This document shows, one piece after another, positions 25,616 to 36,346 of a stretch of 64,000 nucleotides of DNA. A model generated the notes under the pieces. It did no database searches, was not told the DNA's origin, and was given only the letters and a program-made list of their open reading frames with translations. Position 1 is the first letter of the stretch. Each line of letters starts with the position of its first letter. Source of the stretch: Eudorina sp. 2006-703-Eu-15 (lineage: Eukaryota > Chlorophyta > Chlorophyceae > Chlamydomonadales > Volvocaceae). The stretch is taken from positions 186,001-250,000 of the forward strand of contig BDSI01000061.1 in the NCBI GenBank assembly GCA_003117195.1. The letters run 5' to 3'. The translations under genes and the position numbers were made by a program.

Positions 25616-27586
25616 TCAGTAGACGGGCAGGGACCAGCGGTCAGCCTTGTCCACCTTGTCGAAGCCCGCGCCCGAGGCGTGGATGCCGCACGAGTCGCCC
25701 ATCGACAGCTGGTCGTGCCCGTCGTACCGCTCCTGGTACTCCCCATAGTTGCGGCGGGCGAGCTTGTTGTCGAACACCCGGAACCAGGCGTTGTAGCCGC
25801 CGCGCACAAAGCTCAGGTTGGTGTAGCCGGCCTCCTCAAGCGCCTCCAGCGCGTCGATCGAGTAGGCCTTGCCGTTGGAGCAGCCCACCAGCAGCTTCGT
25901 CTCCTTGTTGGGGAACCGCTTCTCCACCTGGGGTTGGGTTGGGGTTGGGTTTTGGGGGCACGGGGTTGGATTTGGGGGGCACGCGGGGGCGCGGACTGCG
26001 GACATGGCAGAGCCGGCTCCGCCATTATTGGGCAGCGAGCCCTCCTCACTCGCTCACTGGGTCAGGGCAGGGCCAGGGGCCTCTGTACCGGCTCTCCGCA
26101 ACACTCTTGCAGAGCACAGAAGTAGCCTCAAGCCCCAACCCCGCTGGGATTTGAACTCGTGTCTGGTCTTGGGTTGTGAACCGTGGGCTGCCTAGGATGA
26201 CTCGGCTGGGCTTGCTAGGTACCGACGGGCCGCTCGTGCGGCCCCGCTATGACCCCCGACCGTGCGGCTGTCGTCCGGCACCTCGCCAGGAGGGGCAGGT
26301 GCGCGGCGTGGCAGCCCCGTGCCGAGCAGAGACGCGCAGGACGCACTGCTCTTTATCAGTTTGTTAGGTACTCAGTTAGTTCGTTAGTCACATGGCGCCG
26401 GTGCCTCTCCACTTGAGAGCCTCCGACCCGGCCAGCTCTTTTGCCTTCACGCGTGGGGCGGGCGGATGAGAGAAGGTAGAGACAGCCCCATCCATGTCGC
26501 AAAGCACTGGCGCCCGAGACCCCAGCCGAACTTTTCCCGTGGAGAGGCTGACTCCCCCGACCCCAGACTGCGCACGCAAGCAACCGCACCCAAGGGTAGC
26601 ACCCCTCATTGATGTCGCAGCCACAGCCACAGCCACACCCACTCACCCACACCCACACAGGCCCTGTCAAGCTGGACTTGGCTTCCCGCGGCTCAGGGTT
26701 TTTCCACACACACATACACACACCCCAGCCAGCCAGCCATGTACCCCACCCAATCACCCACCCCGCACCCCCCCACCTGCTTGACGAAGTCCGGGTTGGG
26801 CGTCTTCTTCATGACGCGCTCCCGGGTCTCCGGGTCGTAGACGCGCTTCAGGTGCACGAAGGGGACGTTGACGCTGCCCTTCACCTTGCCGACCTCGTCG
26901 TTCTCCAGCTCCGAGCGCACATCCAGCCAGGTGTAGCCGCCGTTGGAGAACAGGCACTGCCGGGACAACAGAGGAGGGGCGGGTGTGCAGCAGAATCAGA
27001 ATCAGAACCAGCCTGTTCGTGCGGGCCTTTGTTTTTTGAAGGGCGGCGCTGTGGGAATGTAGGGGTGGAATGCAGACGGGGGGCTGGGCGCGGATGGGTG
27101 GAGGGGCGCAGCAGAGAGAGCACGTCGCAGGCTGGCGAAACATGACCCATCACTGTCCCAGATTGTGCATTTCTTGCTGTATTGCTTGAAAATCATGATG
27201 GGCGCCCCACAGAGTCGGGGCATCGCGAACCTTCGGGTGCCATTATCAAGCCCTGGCCTGTAACGTCGCGCTTGCTCGTGACCTACCCGCGCCTCCTCCA
27301 CGGTCGCAATACCCTTATCAGGGAACTCAGCAAGGGTCTCCTTAATGAACTCAGGGTCCGGCCTGCAAGGCAAGAGGGTTGATGGCCGGTCGACGCCGCT
27401 GGTCCACCACAGAAACGAAGCTGCTAGATCACCAAACTTGAAAATCTCTTACCACTGCTTAATAGCACGCACGACGACCGCGCGCTGCTGCAGACGGTGG
27501 ACTGGCGCACGCAGTGGGACAGGGGAGAACACCGGCCGGTTAGGCTTGCACGCCCGAAGAGGGCCGGAAGCACGAAGGGTCTGCAT
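25616..27586 (-). CDS. Plastid rhodanese-domain protein (STR14-like)
   Basis: Single rhodanese (sulfurtransferase-fold) domain protein, probably imported into the chloroplast. Four exons, all in phase: 27453-27586, 27287-27362, 26777-26956 and 25616-25927; 702 nt, 233 aa. Exon 1 begins MQTLRASGPLRACKPNRP and runs through an Arg/Val-rich stretch ending AVVVRAIKQ, a typical transit peptide and cleavage region. YTWLDVRSE matches the rhodanese N-terminal strand. The catalytic loop is LLVGCSNGKAYS with Cys146 as the presumed sulfur acceptor. GGYNAWFRVFDNK lies near the C-terminus, followed by an extension ending DRWSLPVY. Length and layout resemble plant plastid STR14-type proteins; the physiological donor and acceptor are unknown. 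The first intron past the active-site exon holds a tRNA-promoter-like sequence near 26140. Confidence 0.93.
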
Positions 27587-28922
27587 CTTTCCCAGGACTA
27601 TTATTAACCGAACAGATGCGCACGCAGGAAAAGTAGCAGTAAGTGTGAAGCAAAAGGGTGCTTAATGCCATCCTTGGTTTCGGCGCCATCGAGGAAACTT
27701 TGCGTGGACTGCTCATGGACGCACCCTGCGAGATATTCAATTGTTCAACACTATACATTTCGATATATGTTACTAGGTGCTCAGTGCAATTCGGTCTTCG
27801 TAGGGACCCGTGGCCGAAGTAAAAGCCTACTACATAGGATCGGCTGCGACATTGGTCAAAAGCAACAGGAGCACCTCAACAGTGGAAAATGTGACGCGAT
27901 CTATCACGCGATTCCTAAGAGCCTTGGCCGGCTGACTCTTGACTGATACCGTTACCTGACCGTTACCTGGCTCAACCGGAAATCCGCGCCACGAACGCAC
28001 AGCATGTCATTTACCTTCCAAGGCATCCAAATTATGACACACACATAACGTAACGTTCGGATTTGGCCCGTCTTGCCGGGTGTGTCATCGATACTCAGTT
28101 AGGGGACAGGGTGCCACACGCAGTCAGGGACGGCCGCCGGAGGCGATCGACGATAATGGAAGTAATGACACACTCGTCAAGGCAACACATACACATATGT
28201 ACGGTCTTACAGACGTCCAGCTGTGACGAGGCGCCTTCACCGGGGCTCCAAAACCCGCCTTCACCGCGACGCCGCGCCTGCACACCTTCACCTGTCGGCC
28301 TTGAATTCGCAACGCAGATCGGTCGGGACAAAGAGTCCACCTTGTAACGGTTACATTAACGCAACCACCGGACGACCCGGCCTTGACCGTGCTGCACGTC
28401 CGGTCTGAGCGGTCCGTTAGTCACATCGTCGCGATGTCGCTGCGCCCCTCCCCTCCCTCCACAACCGAAACCACAGAAGGGCCCCCCCTGGCCCCCCGGC
28501 TCCCCGGCCCCCTGACGTCATCCAGTGGCTCGTCCGCTGCTCAACTACGGCATGTGAACAGAACGGTAGGCGAGCACCGAACCCGCTCTCCAGGCCGTGA
28601 AACGAGAGGGACCCCTATCCCTGCTGACTCACACAGCCAGCCGCACCACAGCACCAACCAAGTGCTACGCTAGCGCGATGATGTGTGGCGGTGGTGGGGT
28701 GGTGGCGCGCCCAGCGGTTCCCGGTCCGGTGCTTTCCTCTTTCTGCGGCTTCGCTGTCTCTGATTGACACAAGCGGTGGCATCCGACCAGATCCCGGTGC
28801 AGCAGTTCAGACACGGCACCGCAGCGCCCTCTCAGGGCGGGCGAGCGGCGAGACGCTCTCGCTCTCAAGAGGGCGTCCCCGGGTGCAGGGCGTCCGCCCC
28901 CGGGTCCCTCCCGCCCTCCCCC
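27587..28922. other. Spacer between rhodanese 5' end and ABA4-like 3' end
   Basis: About 1.3 kb between two minus-strand genes, holding the rhodanese promoter and the ABA4-like 3' UTR. It contains one copy of the CCACCTTGTAACGG repeat (28335-28359) and one copy of the cgctgtctnnnattgaca element (about 28748-28770). No coding region recognised. Confidence 0.5.
28335..28359 (+). repeat. CCACCTTGTAACGGTTACAT element
   Basis: Cleanest copy of a dispersed element. Others: 33426-33451 (+), 36343-36369 (-), 38209-38236 (-), 52878-52897 (+, truncated) and 55217-55240 (+, diverged). The core TGTAACGGTTACA is a near-perfect palindrome carrying TGTAA on both strands. Confidence 0.75.
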
Positions 28923-31255
28923 TCAGGCCGACTTCTTGTGCCGAGCGGGCCCAGCCGACGAGGTGCTGGCGCCGCCAAACGGCTGCCGTACAAGGAAGTA
29001 CAGCAGGAGGCCAGCGGGACCTGCCGATGCGCAGAGGTGCGGGAGGAGAGGGCGCAGAGTGTGTTTGCGGGGAGCAGGCCGAGCGGGAAGGAGGGCGGGA
29101 GGCAGGGGTACAGGAAATTGGTGGACATATTCAAACTGGGAGGGAGGGAAGGGGCTAAACGAGAGACCCATACCCGTAACGTGGCCGGTATATGGAAGGG
29201 GGAGGCAGGGAGGTCAAACGCGATACCCCCTCTGGCCTTCCTGGAGTGTCGCCCACCAGACCGAGTGGCTCAGGTCCCCCACCGGGGAGCAGGGCCCGAC
29301 GGCTCGACACGGCGTCGGCCTGTCAACCTGCCAAGCTCCGAAACCCCAAGCTCCGAAACCGCACCCCGGTCCCGAGACCCTGTAGGACTCCCGGGCACTC
29401 TGCCTTCCTTCCCTCCCTCCCTTCGCTCCCTTCGCTCACCGACGAACATGGTGGCCAGCAGGCAGGGGATCAGCAGCAGCTGGGGGACGCCCCGCTGCAC
29501 CGAGTCCGCCGTGATCCAGCGGCCCACCCAGCTGCAGGGAGGGAGGGAGGGCGGGAGGGAGGGCGGGAGGGCGGGAGGGAGGGAGGGAGGGAGGGAGGGA
29601 GGGAGGGAGGGAGGGAGGGAGGGAGGGAGGGAGGGAGGGAGGGAGGAGGGAGGGAGGGAGGGAGGGAGGGAGGGAGGGAGGGAGCGAGGGAGGGAGGGAG
29701 GGAGGGAGGCAGGGAGGGACGTCAAGGAGGGCAGGAGGGCCAGGACGGAGGGCGGGCGGGCGGTCAGTCGTTCGGTGCGCGCGGTGCGGTGCGGTGCGGT
29801 GCGGTGCGGGGTCTTCGCGGGGCGGGGTCCCGGAGGGGACGGCGGAGGCGCGGGGGTTCGGCCGGCGGCGGGCTGCATGGGGCGGGGACGGAAGGGCAAG
29901 GCACGGACGAGGCCCAGGGCGGCCAAGGCGCCCGGGGTGGCGGTGGGTGGACTGCCAACCTCTCCAACACGGATTCCAACACGGACCCCAGCGGGCGGGC
30001 TCGAGCCCAAGCCCATGCGAGTGGACGGACAGTCTGCACTCTGCAGTCACAGCCAGTGCAGGTATCTTGACCAACGCGCCATTACCGGAACTCAGCGGCC
30101 CGGGGCCCCCCCATTCTTGTCAATAGATGGATGAAAGGATGCCACTCAGGGAGCCCCAACAGAGGGGTCATCGGCGCCTACCAGGAGGGACCCTCGCCTC
30201 GCCTCGCCCTCCCAGGACCTTTGCTCTGGCAGCAGCAGCAGCAGCAGCAGCGCAGTTGAAATATGTCTACCAACTTCCTTCCCCTTCCCCCCTTCCCGTC
30301 TCCTCCCTTCCCCTCCCTTCCCCTGCCGTCCCTTGCCGTCCCCTCCCTCCCCTCCCCTCTCCGACCGCTGTCGCTCACAGGTCGAAGGCTGCGTAGTGGA
30401 CCCAGCAGGGCAGCACCGCGGTCCGTTTGCCCAGCGTCCGAACGACACCCTGCGCGGAAGGGCGATGGTGGGGGCAACGGGGCGCAGCGGGACGTGCGCG
30501 CGTGGGGAGGGGAACCAGGGCGGCCTTGCGGCGACCGTGTGTGCGGGTGACCTGAGGAAGACAGCCCCACAGGGGACAGTTCAACAGGGGACAGCCTGGC
30601 CGGTGACAGCCTAACAGGGGACAGCCTAACAGGGAACAGCCGAGACAGCCCGAGCAGGGTGTCTCTTCTGATATATGTGTGGTCCCCTGGGAGGGCCTCT
30701 CCTGTTGGTCTGGATCTCCTTTCTCTCCTGTTGGTCTGGATCTCCTGGCACTGTTTTCTCTCCTGTTGGTCTGGATCTCCTGGCACTGTTTTGGGTGCGG
30801 AGCTCGGGGGCCACCTCTGGTAACAGTGGGGACTTCACGGTGCACCCCCTGGTATCCAGCAGTCTTTTGGGTGAAGAGCTCGGGGGTCTTGGACCACAAA
30901 ACATTGCCCCTTCCGCGAGTCCGCTAATGTCCTTCTTTGGGGCTTTGGTTATGAAAACAGCAACACGGTGTGGCCTGTGGTGGGTCGAGGGCCGCGTTGA
31001 CGGTATCGGAATTGCCCATCGCACCTCATAGGTGAACATGTCGCTGAAGTCCAGTTTTTCGCCGTCGGGCGGGAACGCCATAAAGGAGACCAACAGGGCT
31101 GTGTAAAGGGCCGCCTGAGACAGCGCAGCGACTGCGCTAATGGTCTGGGCATGGCGCCAGCGGGGCGCAATCGCAAGCACAAGCCACCCAGGAAGGATGA
31201 GATTCACGAGATCAAAAAGCTGGGAATCCTGCAGCGACAAACCGTAGATCGGCAT
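28923..31255 (-). CDS. ABA4: ABA4-like DUF4281 membrane protein
   Basis: DUF4281 protein related to plant ABA DEFICIENT 4, which is needed for neoxanthin formation in plastids. Four in-phase exons: 31025-31255, 30379-30449, 29440-29531 and 28923-29020; 492 nt, 163 aa. Diagnostic stretches are SQLFDLVNLILPGWLVLAIA (first membrane segment), a second hydrophobic segment YTALLVSFMAF, CWVHYAAFDLWVGRWI across the exon 2/3 junction, PQLLLIPCLLATMFVG, and PAGLLLYFLVR. The start at 31255 has A at -3 but gives no plastid transit peptide. An upstream 5' exon may exist: minus-strand frames at about 31298-31580 are Arg/Ser-rich but could not be joined with certainty. Intron 2 (29532-30378) carries the (GGGA)n tract and an introner-like element. 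The role is inferred from plants. Confidence 0.88.
29106..29150 (-). repeat. Introner-like element copy
   Basis: Reverse-orientation copy in the last intron of the ABA4-like gene (ACAGGAAATTGGTGGACATA); relative to that minus-strand gene it reads in the sense direction. Confidence 0.65.
29536..29722. repeat. (GGGA)n tract
   Basis: About 185 bases of nearly pure GGGA units with rare C or A interruptions, starting a few bases upstream of the 3' splice site of ABA4-like intron 2. On the gene strand it is (TCCC)n and merges with the polypyrimidine tract. Confidence 0.9.
30221..30290 (+). repeat. Introner-like element copy with expanded AGC run
   Basis: Copy in an ABA4-like intron in which the GCAGCAGCG part has expanded to a run of AGC triplets (30229-30252), followed by ATGTCTACCAACTTCCTTCC. 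Confidence 0.65.
30590..30800. repeat. Two adjacent minisatellites
   Basis: In ABA4-like intron 1: a ~17-base unit ACAGGGGACAGCCTA repeated around 30574-30640, then three copies of a 21-35-base unit containing CTCCTGTTGGTCTGGATCTC at about 30707-30795. Confidence 0.75.
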
Positions 31256-31612
31256 GTTCGCAGCTTGTAAGCGTTCAAGTTTAGAGACAGCTTAATGCTA
31301 AGATCTGTAGGTGTCGGTTGAATGCCACGCACGGATATGCAGCGATACCAACAATAAAAACAACGGCATCGCGTCGCAAAGGGTTTGGAAACTGCTTTCG
31401 ACGGCCCCAACCGCCAACCGACAAATTGCTTGCCGCTTGCAAGCGTGCGCACTTGGCACCAATACAATTTGTGAATGACTTGCTGAGATGTCTCTTGTAT
31501 GAATTTTGAGGTTCTTGCAAAGTAACATGCTCTTTCTTGGCCGAAGGTCTAGCCCGCAGGCCGCAGCCGACAGTATTCATTCGAGACAGCAGAATTAGGC
31601 ATATCGCCAGTC
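31256..31612. promoter_or_regulatory. Divergent spacer between ABA4-like and TPR-methyltransferase genes
   Basis: About 357 bases between tentative start codons. Base composition is nearer 50% GC than the neighbouring exons. The minus strand holds Arg/Ser-rich frames that could be a 5' exon of the ABA4-like gene. No defined promoter motif recognised. Confidence 0.35.
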
Positions 31613-32022
31613 ATGAGCACTTCGAGGTGCGCCAGGTACAGTAAAGTAAAGTTGGGATTCAAGATAGCTCGCATGCCGGACGCGTGCCTCACCACGGAGA
31701 CCGCCCGACAAAGCACTTCCGCCAGCCAGCATGGACCCGTCCTAGGCGGTAACCTCGTTCCTAGGCGGCACTCAGGCGGAGCCGCATCAGGGCCGTAACC
31801 GGGCCGCCGGAAGTGATTTCACGGGTCGCCCCACGCGTCGAAATCACGACATTCGACATGCGATCAGCGGGCCAGCGCGCAACCCAAAACAAAGCCCAGC
31901 CATTGATATGACTTCGATGCACCCATCCCCATTCACATGACTTAGATGCGCCCATCCCCATTCGTCGATGCTTCCGCAGGCATGCGACCACCCACCAGCA
32001 CCACCACCACCACCACCAGCAG

Positions 32023-32053
<31 letters not shown>

Positions 32054-32638
32054 ACCGCGGCAGCGGCGGCGGCTGGGATGTCGCCGCCTTTGCCACCGCT
32101 CGTGACGAGGCGGTCGTCCTGGCGGAGGCGGGCGACTTCCGGAGCGCCGTACAGCGCTTCCTGGCGGCCCTCTCCGCCGCCGCGTCCCCTGCTGCCGGAC
32201 CACCAGCGGCCGCTTCCCCCGCTCACAAACCCCTGAACCCTCCACCCGCCGGCAGCACCCTGGTGGATCCTGTGGCGTCAGCAGCCTCTACAGCTTCTAC
32301 AGCTTCCGTGGCACCATTACTAACAGCACCATTACTAACAGCACCAATACTAACAGCACCAATACTAACAGCACCAATACTAACAGCACCAATACTAACC
32401 GCAGCAGCAGCCAAGGTCACCCCAGCGGTCGCACAGGTAACCGGCGGGGACAAGCTCGGGGCGGCTGCTGAGCGGGTCGAACCGGGAGCCGTACGGGGGC
32501 AGGCCAGCGAGGGTAGCTGCCTGCAGGACGTAAGGCCCGGCGAGGGACCGAGCCCGCGGGACCTGGCGGCCGTCCATGACATGCTGGCGCAGTGCCTCAT
32601 GGAGCTCGCGGCGGCCACTCCAGGGGGGAGCGGCGACG

Positions 32639-32670
<32 letters not shown>

Positions 32671-35080
32671 GGCGGCAGCGGCGGTGGCGGCAGCGGGAGC
32701 GGCAGCGGCGATGCGCTGCCGGAGCCGGCAGCCGCCGGCGGTGCGGCGGAGGGCACGTCGGCTGCGGAGGGAGAGGGCGGCGGGGTCCGAGCAATCCGGG
32801 TTGCAGGGGCGGCGGATGCGGTTGAGGGGACGGGGCAGCAGGTGGCGGCGGCGGCGGGCCAGGCGGGGCTGGAGGCGGGCGGAGTGGAGGAGCTGGGGAC
32901 GGAGGCGGAGGTGCATGTGTGGCAGGAGGCGCTGCAGCACGCGGCGAGGGCTTGTTGGCTGCAGCCCCAGGTACGGCTGCGTACGGCAGCTCAGGTCGGG
33001 CGCTTGAGCTATCGTACTTGAACGCTCAGATACTTTGAAGCTACTTCAGCGGGTTGGTTACTCGAACACTTCTGCAAGGTACCGGTATAAGGTATACGAG
33101 CACTGTGTAAATGACGAGGATGAAGGCACTTCGAAGCGGGTCCCTGTGCCGCTGTACCGCGACGCAACCGGCGCGCGGTCTGACCTCCTTCCCCCATCCC
33201 CCATTAGCGCGCTCTTCGTTCTTTTTGTTTTTCTTTTGTGCGCCTCGGCCTAGACGACCCCGGTTGCCATTCCGCACACGCCGCCCGGCCCCCCCCCTTG
33301 GAGTGGGGCGCTCAGAGCTCCAACGCCTGCAGCCCCGTTGGCACGGTACTGACCCCCCCGTTAAAAGACGCGGTGCTACCCACCCAACCCCCTGGGGGTC
33401 GACCGATTTCCGAAACCCTGAACTCGGGTCCACCTTGTAACGGTCACATGACAAAAAACCCTATACCCTATAACCACCCCCCCTGGTTGGCGCAGTGGGT
33501 GGCCCCCCGGCTGACCCTCGCCCGCTGCCTCCGGAACTGCGGCCTGTTGGAGGAGGCGCTACGGGAGCTCAACACCGCGCAGCAGGTCTGTGTTTTTTAA
33601 TTTGCGCGCGTGTATGTCTGTACTATGTCGTACCTACCGCCGACGCCTTGACGCACCGCGTTTCTCGACCGAGAGCGACGTCCCAGGCAGTTGCTGCCTG
33701 TCTTTGCGCGTCATCGCCTGCTGCGACTTGGGACCCGTCCTTCGTAGATTGGTTTTACGTCAAGGCCAGCAGCATACGCAGTAGCAGCAGCAGTAGCAGC
33801 ACTATCAATGTAGATTCTGACAGTCCTTGAAGATAGCTGTCCAGAGGTGTGCGGATCGCGTCCAGACTCGGAGATTTGCCCTGCTGGGCGCGCTCAGCAG
33901 CGGCAGGTCCTGCCCGCGTGTGTTATTTCAGCAGGCATAACAGCAGTGCGTGACATGCGGGTCCTGACCGCGTGTGTGTTTAGAGAAGAGACCCGCTCGA
34001 CCCAAACCAAGTACCATTATACTTACCATATTAACCGCGTGTGTGTGTGCGCCGTGTCCCGACCTCAGGTACTGGCTGCTCACCACAGAGCCGCACACCG
34101 CCCCACGGCGGCGGAGGCACATCGCGGCAGCGGGCCCGACCGGGTGCTACGGGGGGCTGCGCGCGGAGGTCCCGGCGGCTCAGACCTGGCCGCGGAGCAG
34201 GACGACAAGGACGAGAAGGACAGGGAAGTGGAGAGGGGGAAGAAGGAGGAGCAGCGGGAGGGGAAGAAGGAGGAGGAGCAGCAGCAGCAGCAGCAGCAAC
34301 GAGGGCGGTCGGAGGCCACCGTGGAGCCCGCAGATCAGCGGGGCTGCGGCCACACCCCGCGGCAGGCCAAGCAGCAGCAGCCGACGGGCGGACCCCCTGC
34401 CGTACAGAACCACGGGTCGGTTGCTCCGTCGGGTGCCCTTGTCATGGCGTGTCCGGATGTTGACCCGGATGTGGATCCGGATCAGGCAGGTCCCGATCTG
34501 GATGCGGATCTGGAGGAGGAGGTCGGAGCAGAGCTGGCGGAGGTTTCGGAGCTGTGGCGGCAGCGGCTGGCCCGGACGGTGGGGCTGCCGGGGCTGCAGC
34601 TGCGACAGAACGCAGGTGGGAGGGACGAGTGAGGGGCGGACATTTTTATGATTTTATCTCATAAAACCGTCAACTTGACATGACCACGAAATCAAAACGA
34701 AAGACCTAAACGACCAGCCCGCCCGGGGAAAGGGGCGGCACAGGCACCGCAGCTCCAGGGGAGGGGCAGCGCTGCTTGCTCAGGCGCACACGCTCTCGCG
34801 CCCCCTACCGCCGCTCCGACCCCAGCCCCGAACCCGGCCCGACCCCGCCCGGCCCCCGGCCCCCGGCCCCGTGCGGGGCTTCCCCCCCAGGTGCGCTCGG
34901 CGAGGGTCCCGGCAGGCGGGTGTGGGAGTGCGGCGTGCTGCTGGCGGCGTACCTGGTCCATGTGCAGGGTGCAGGCGCGGATCGCCAGGAGGCCAGCACG
35001 AGCCGCGCGAGCGGAGGCAGTGGCAGCGGCAGCGGCGGGGGCGGCGGCGGCAGCGGCGGAGGCAATGACAGCAGCGGCGG

Positions 35081-35111
<31 letters not shown>

Positions 35112-36316
35112 GGCGGAGGGGCTGGCGACGGCAGCGACGGCAGCGTCCGGGTCCACGGGCGTCCTGAGCGGGTCTTGAATCATCTGGCAGGTACGGCGCA
35201 GCAGACGGCGTGACCGCATCTGGCTCGGCACCCGGTCCTCCGTCCAACCCACCCAAAGGGGAGCAGGCGATGCCCTCCTCCGAAACCCTCCTCCGAAACC
35301 CTCCTCCAAAACCCTCCTCCCAAAAACCTCTTCCGAAACGCTCCTCCGAAACCCTCCTCCGAAACCCTCCTCCCTGTCCCGGGGGCCGCCCGCCAGGATT
35401 CCGCGCGCTGGAGCTGGGCTGCGGCAGCGGCCTCGTGGGCATCGCTGCCGCCGCCTGCGGCGCCGACTGCGTCCTCACGGACCTGCCCGGTGTGCTGCCC
35501 GCGGCGGCGCAGTGCGCGGCCGCCAACGCGCAGCTCATCCGCGGCGGCGGCGGCCGCGTTGCAGTTCGGCCGCTCGACTGGCGGGAAGTTCGGGACCTGA
35601 ACCCCGCGGCCGCGGCGGCCGCGGCGGCTTGGCTGGCGACGGGGCAGGGGCCGTGGGCCGACGGGTCGGAGGCGGCGCGGTACGAGGTAGCGGCGACGAC
35701 GATGACGACGATGATGACCCAGATGGGCGCCCCGGGGAATCCATCTGGGTCGCCCGGGGGCGGCGACGGGGGCTCGGGACACGGTCGGGCCGGAGGAGGG
35801 GAGGGGTGTGACGCGCGGCGGCGACCGGTGTGCGCGCGGCGGTTGATCCTGGGGGCGGACCTGGTGTACTCTGCGGCGCAAGTGGATGCCCTGGTGGGGG
35901 TGCTGTGCGTGCTGCGCGCCGCGCTGCGGCCGGAGGCCCCCGGCGACGACGACGACGACGGACGGGCGGCGGCGGCCCCGCCGCCGCCGCAGCAGCAGCA
36001 GACGGGCGGGTCGAGCGCCGCCGGGGACAGCACCCGCACCCGCACCGCGCGGTCCGGAGGGGGCATGACGGGGGGCGGCACGCCGGGGGCGGACGATGGC
36101 GGCGACGCGCCGCCGCCTGTGGGCTGCACGTTCCTCCTTGCACATAAGGCCCGGAGCGCTGACGTGGACGCGGCGCTCTTCGGCGCGCTCCGCGCGGCGG
36201 GGTTCCGGCTGCGGCGGCTGTCCGTCGCGGGGGTGCTGCCCGCGGGCGCGGTGTGCGGGGCGGCGGCGGCGGCGGCTCACTGCCCGTCCGTGAGCCTCCA
36301 CGAGTGCACCCTCTGA
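31613..36316 (+). CDS. TPR-domain / METTL21-type methyltransferase fusion protein
   Basis: Predicted S-adenosylmethionine-dependent protein (lysine) methyltransferase with N-terminal TPR-like helices. Exons: 31613-31626 (tentative), 31980-32970, 33496-33585, 34069-34615, 34891-35190 and 35397-36316; phases match, about 953 aa. After a His/Gln run come helical repeats (DEAVVLAEAGDFRSAVQRFL; LARCLRNCGLLEEALRELN), with a pentapeptide LTAPI repeat and Gly/Ser linkers between. A charged Glu/Lys and poly-Gln region follows. The methyltransferase part starts RRVWECGVLLAAYLV, then a Gly-rich insert, then motif I ALELGCGSGLVGI (about residue 651), acidic LTDLPG, and LILGADLVYSAAQ. This matches the METTL21/EEF2KMT family, where VWE..L.LA.YL precedes motif I. 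A dispersed repeat carrying TGTAA lies 31 nt past the stop. The first exon is the weakest part; the substrate is unknown. Confidence 0.82.
35276..35372 (+). repeat. 15-bp tandem repeat CCGAAACCCTCCTCC
   Basis: About six imperfect copies in the intron just before the motif-I exon of the TPR-methyltransferase gene; pyrimidine-rich. Confidence 0.8.
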
Positions 36317-36346
36317 CGGGTACGGACGTACGGCACTCTTTCATAA

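Noticed and set aside
26130..26220. Possible tRNA gene on the minus strand
   Set aside because: A T-loop-like sequence exists, but the T stem does not pair and no acceptor stem or anticodon arm can be formed.
31943..32236. Thr/Ser-rich frame starting MRPPTSTTTT
   Set aside because: Other-phase reading of the His/Gln-coding repeat in the TPR-methyltransferase exon, whose TPR-like helices are in a different frame.
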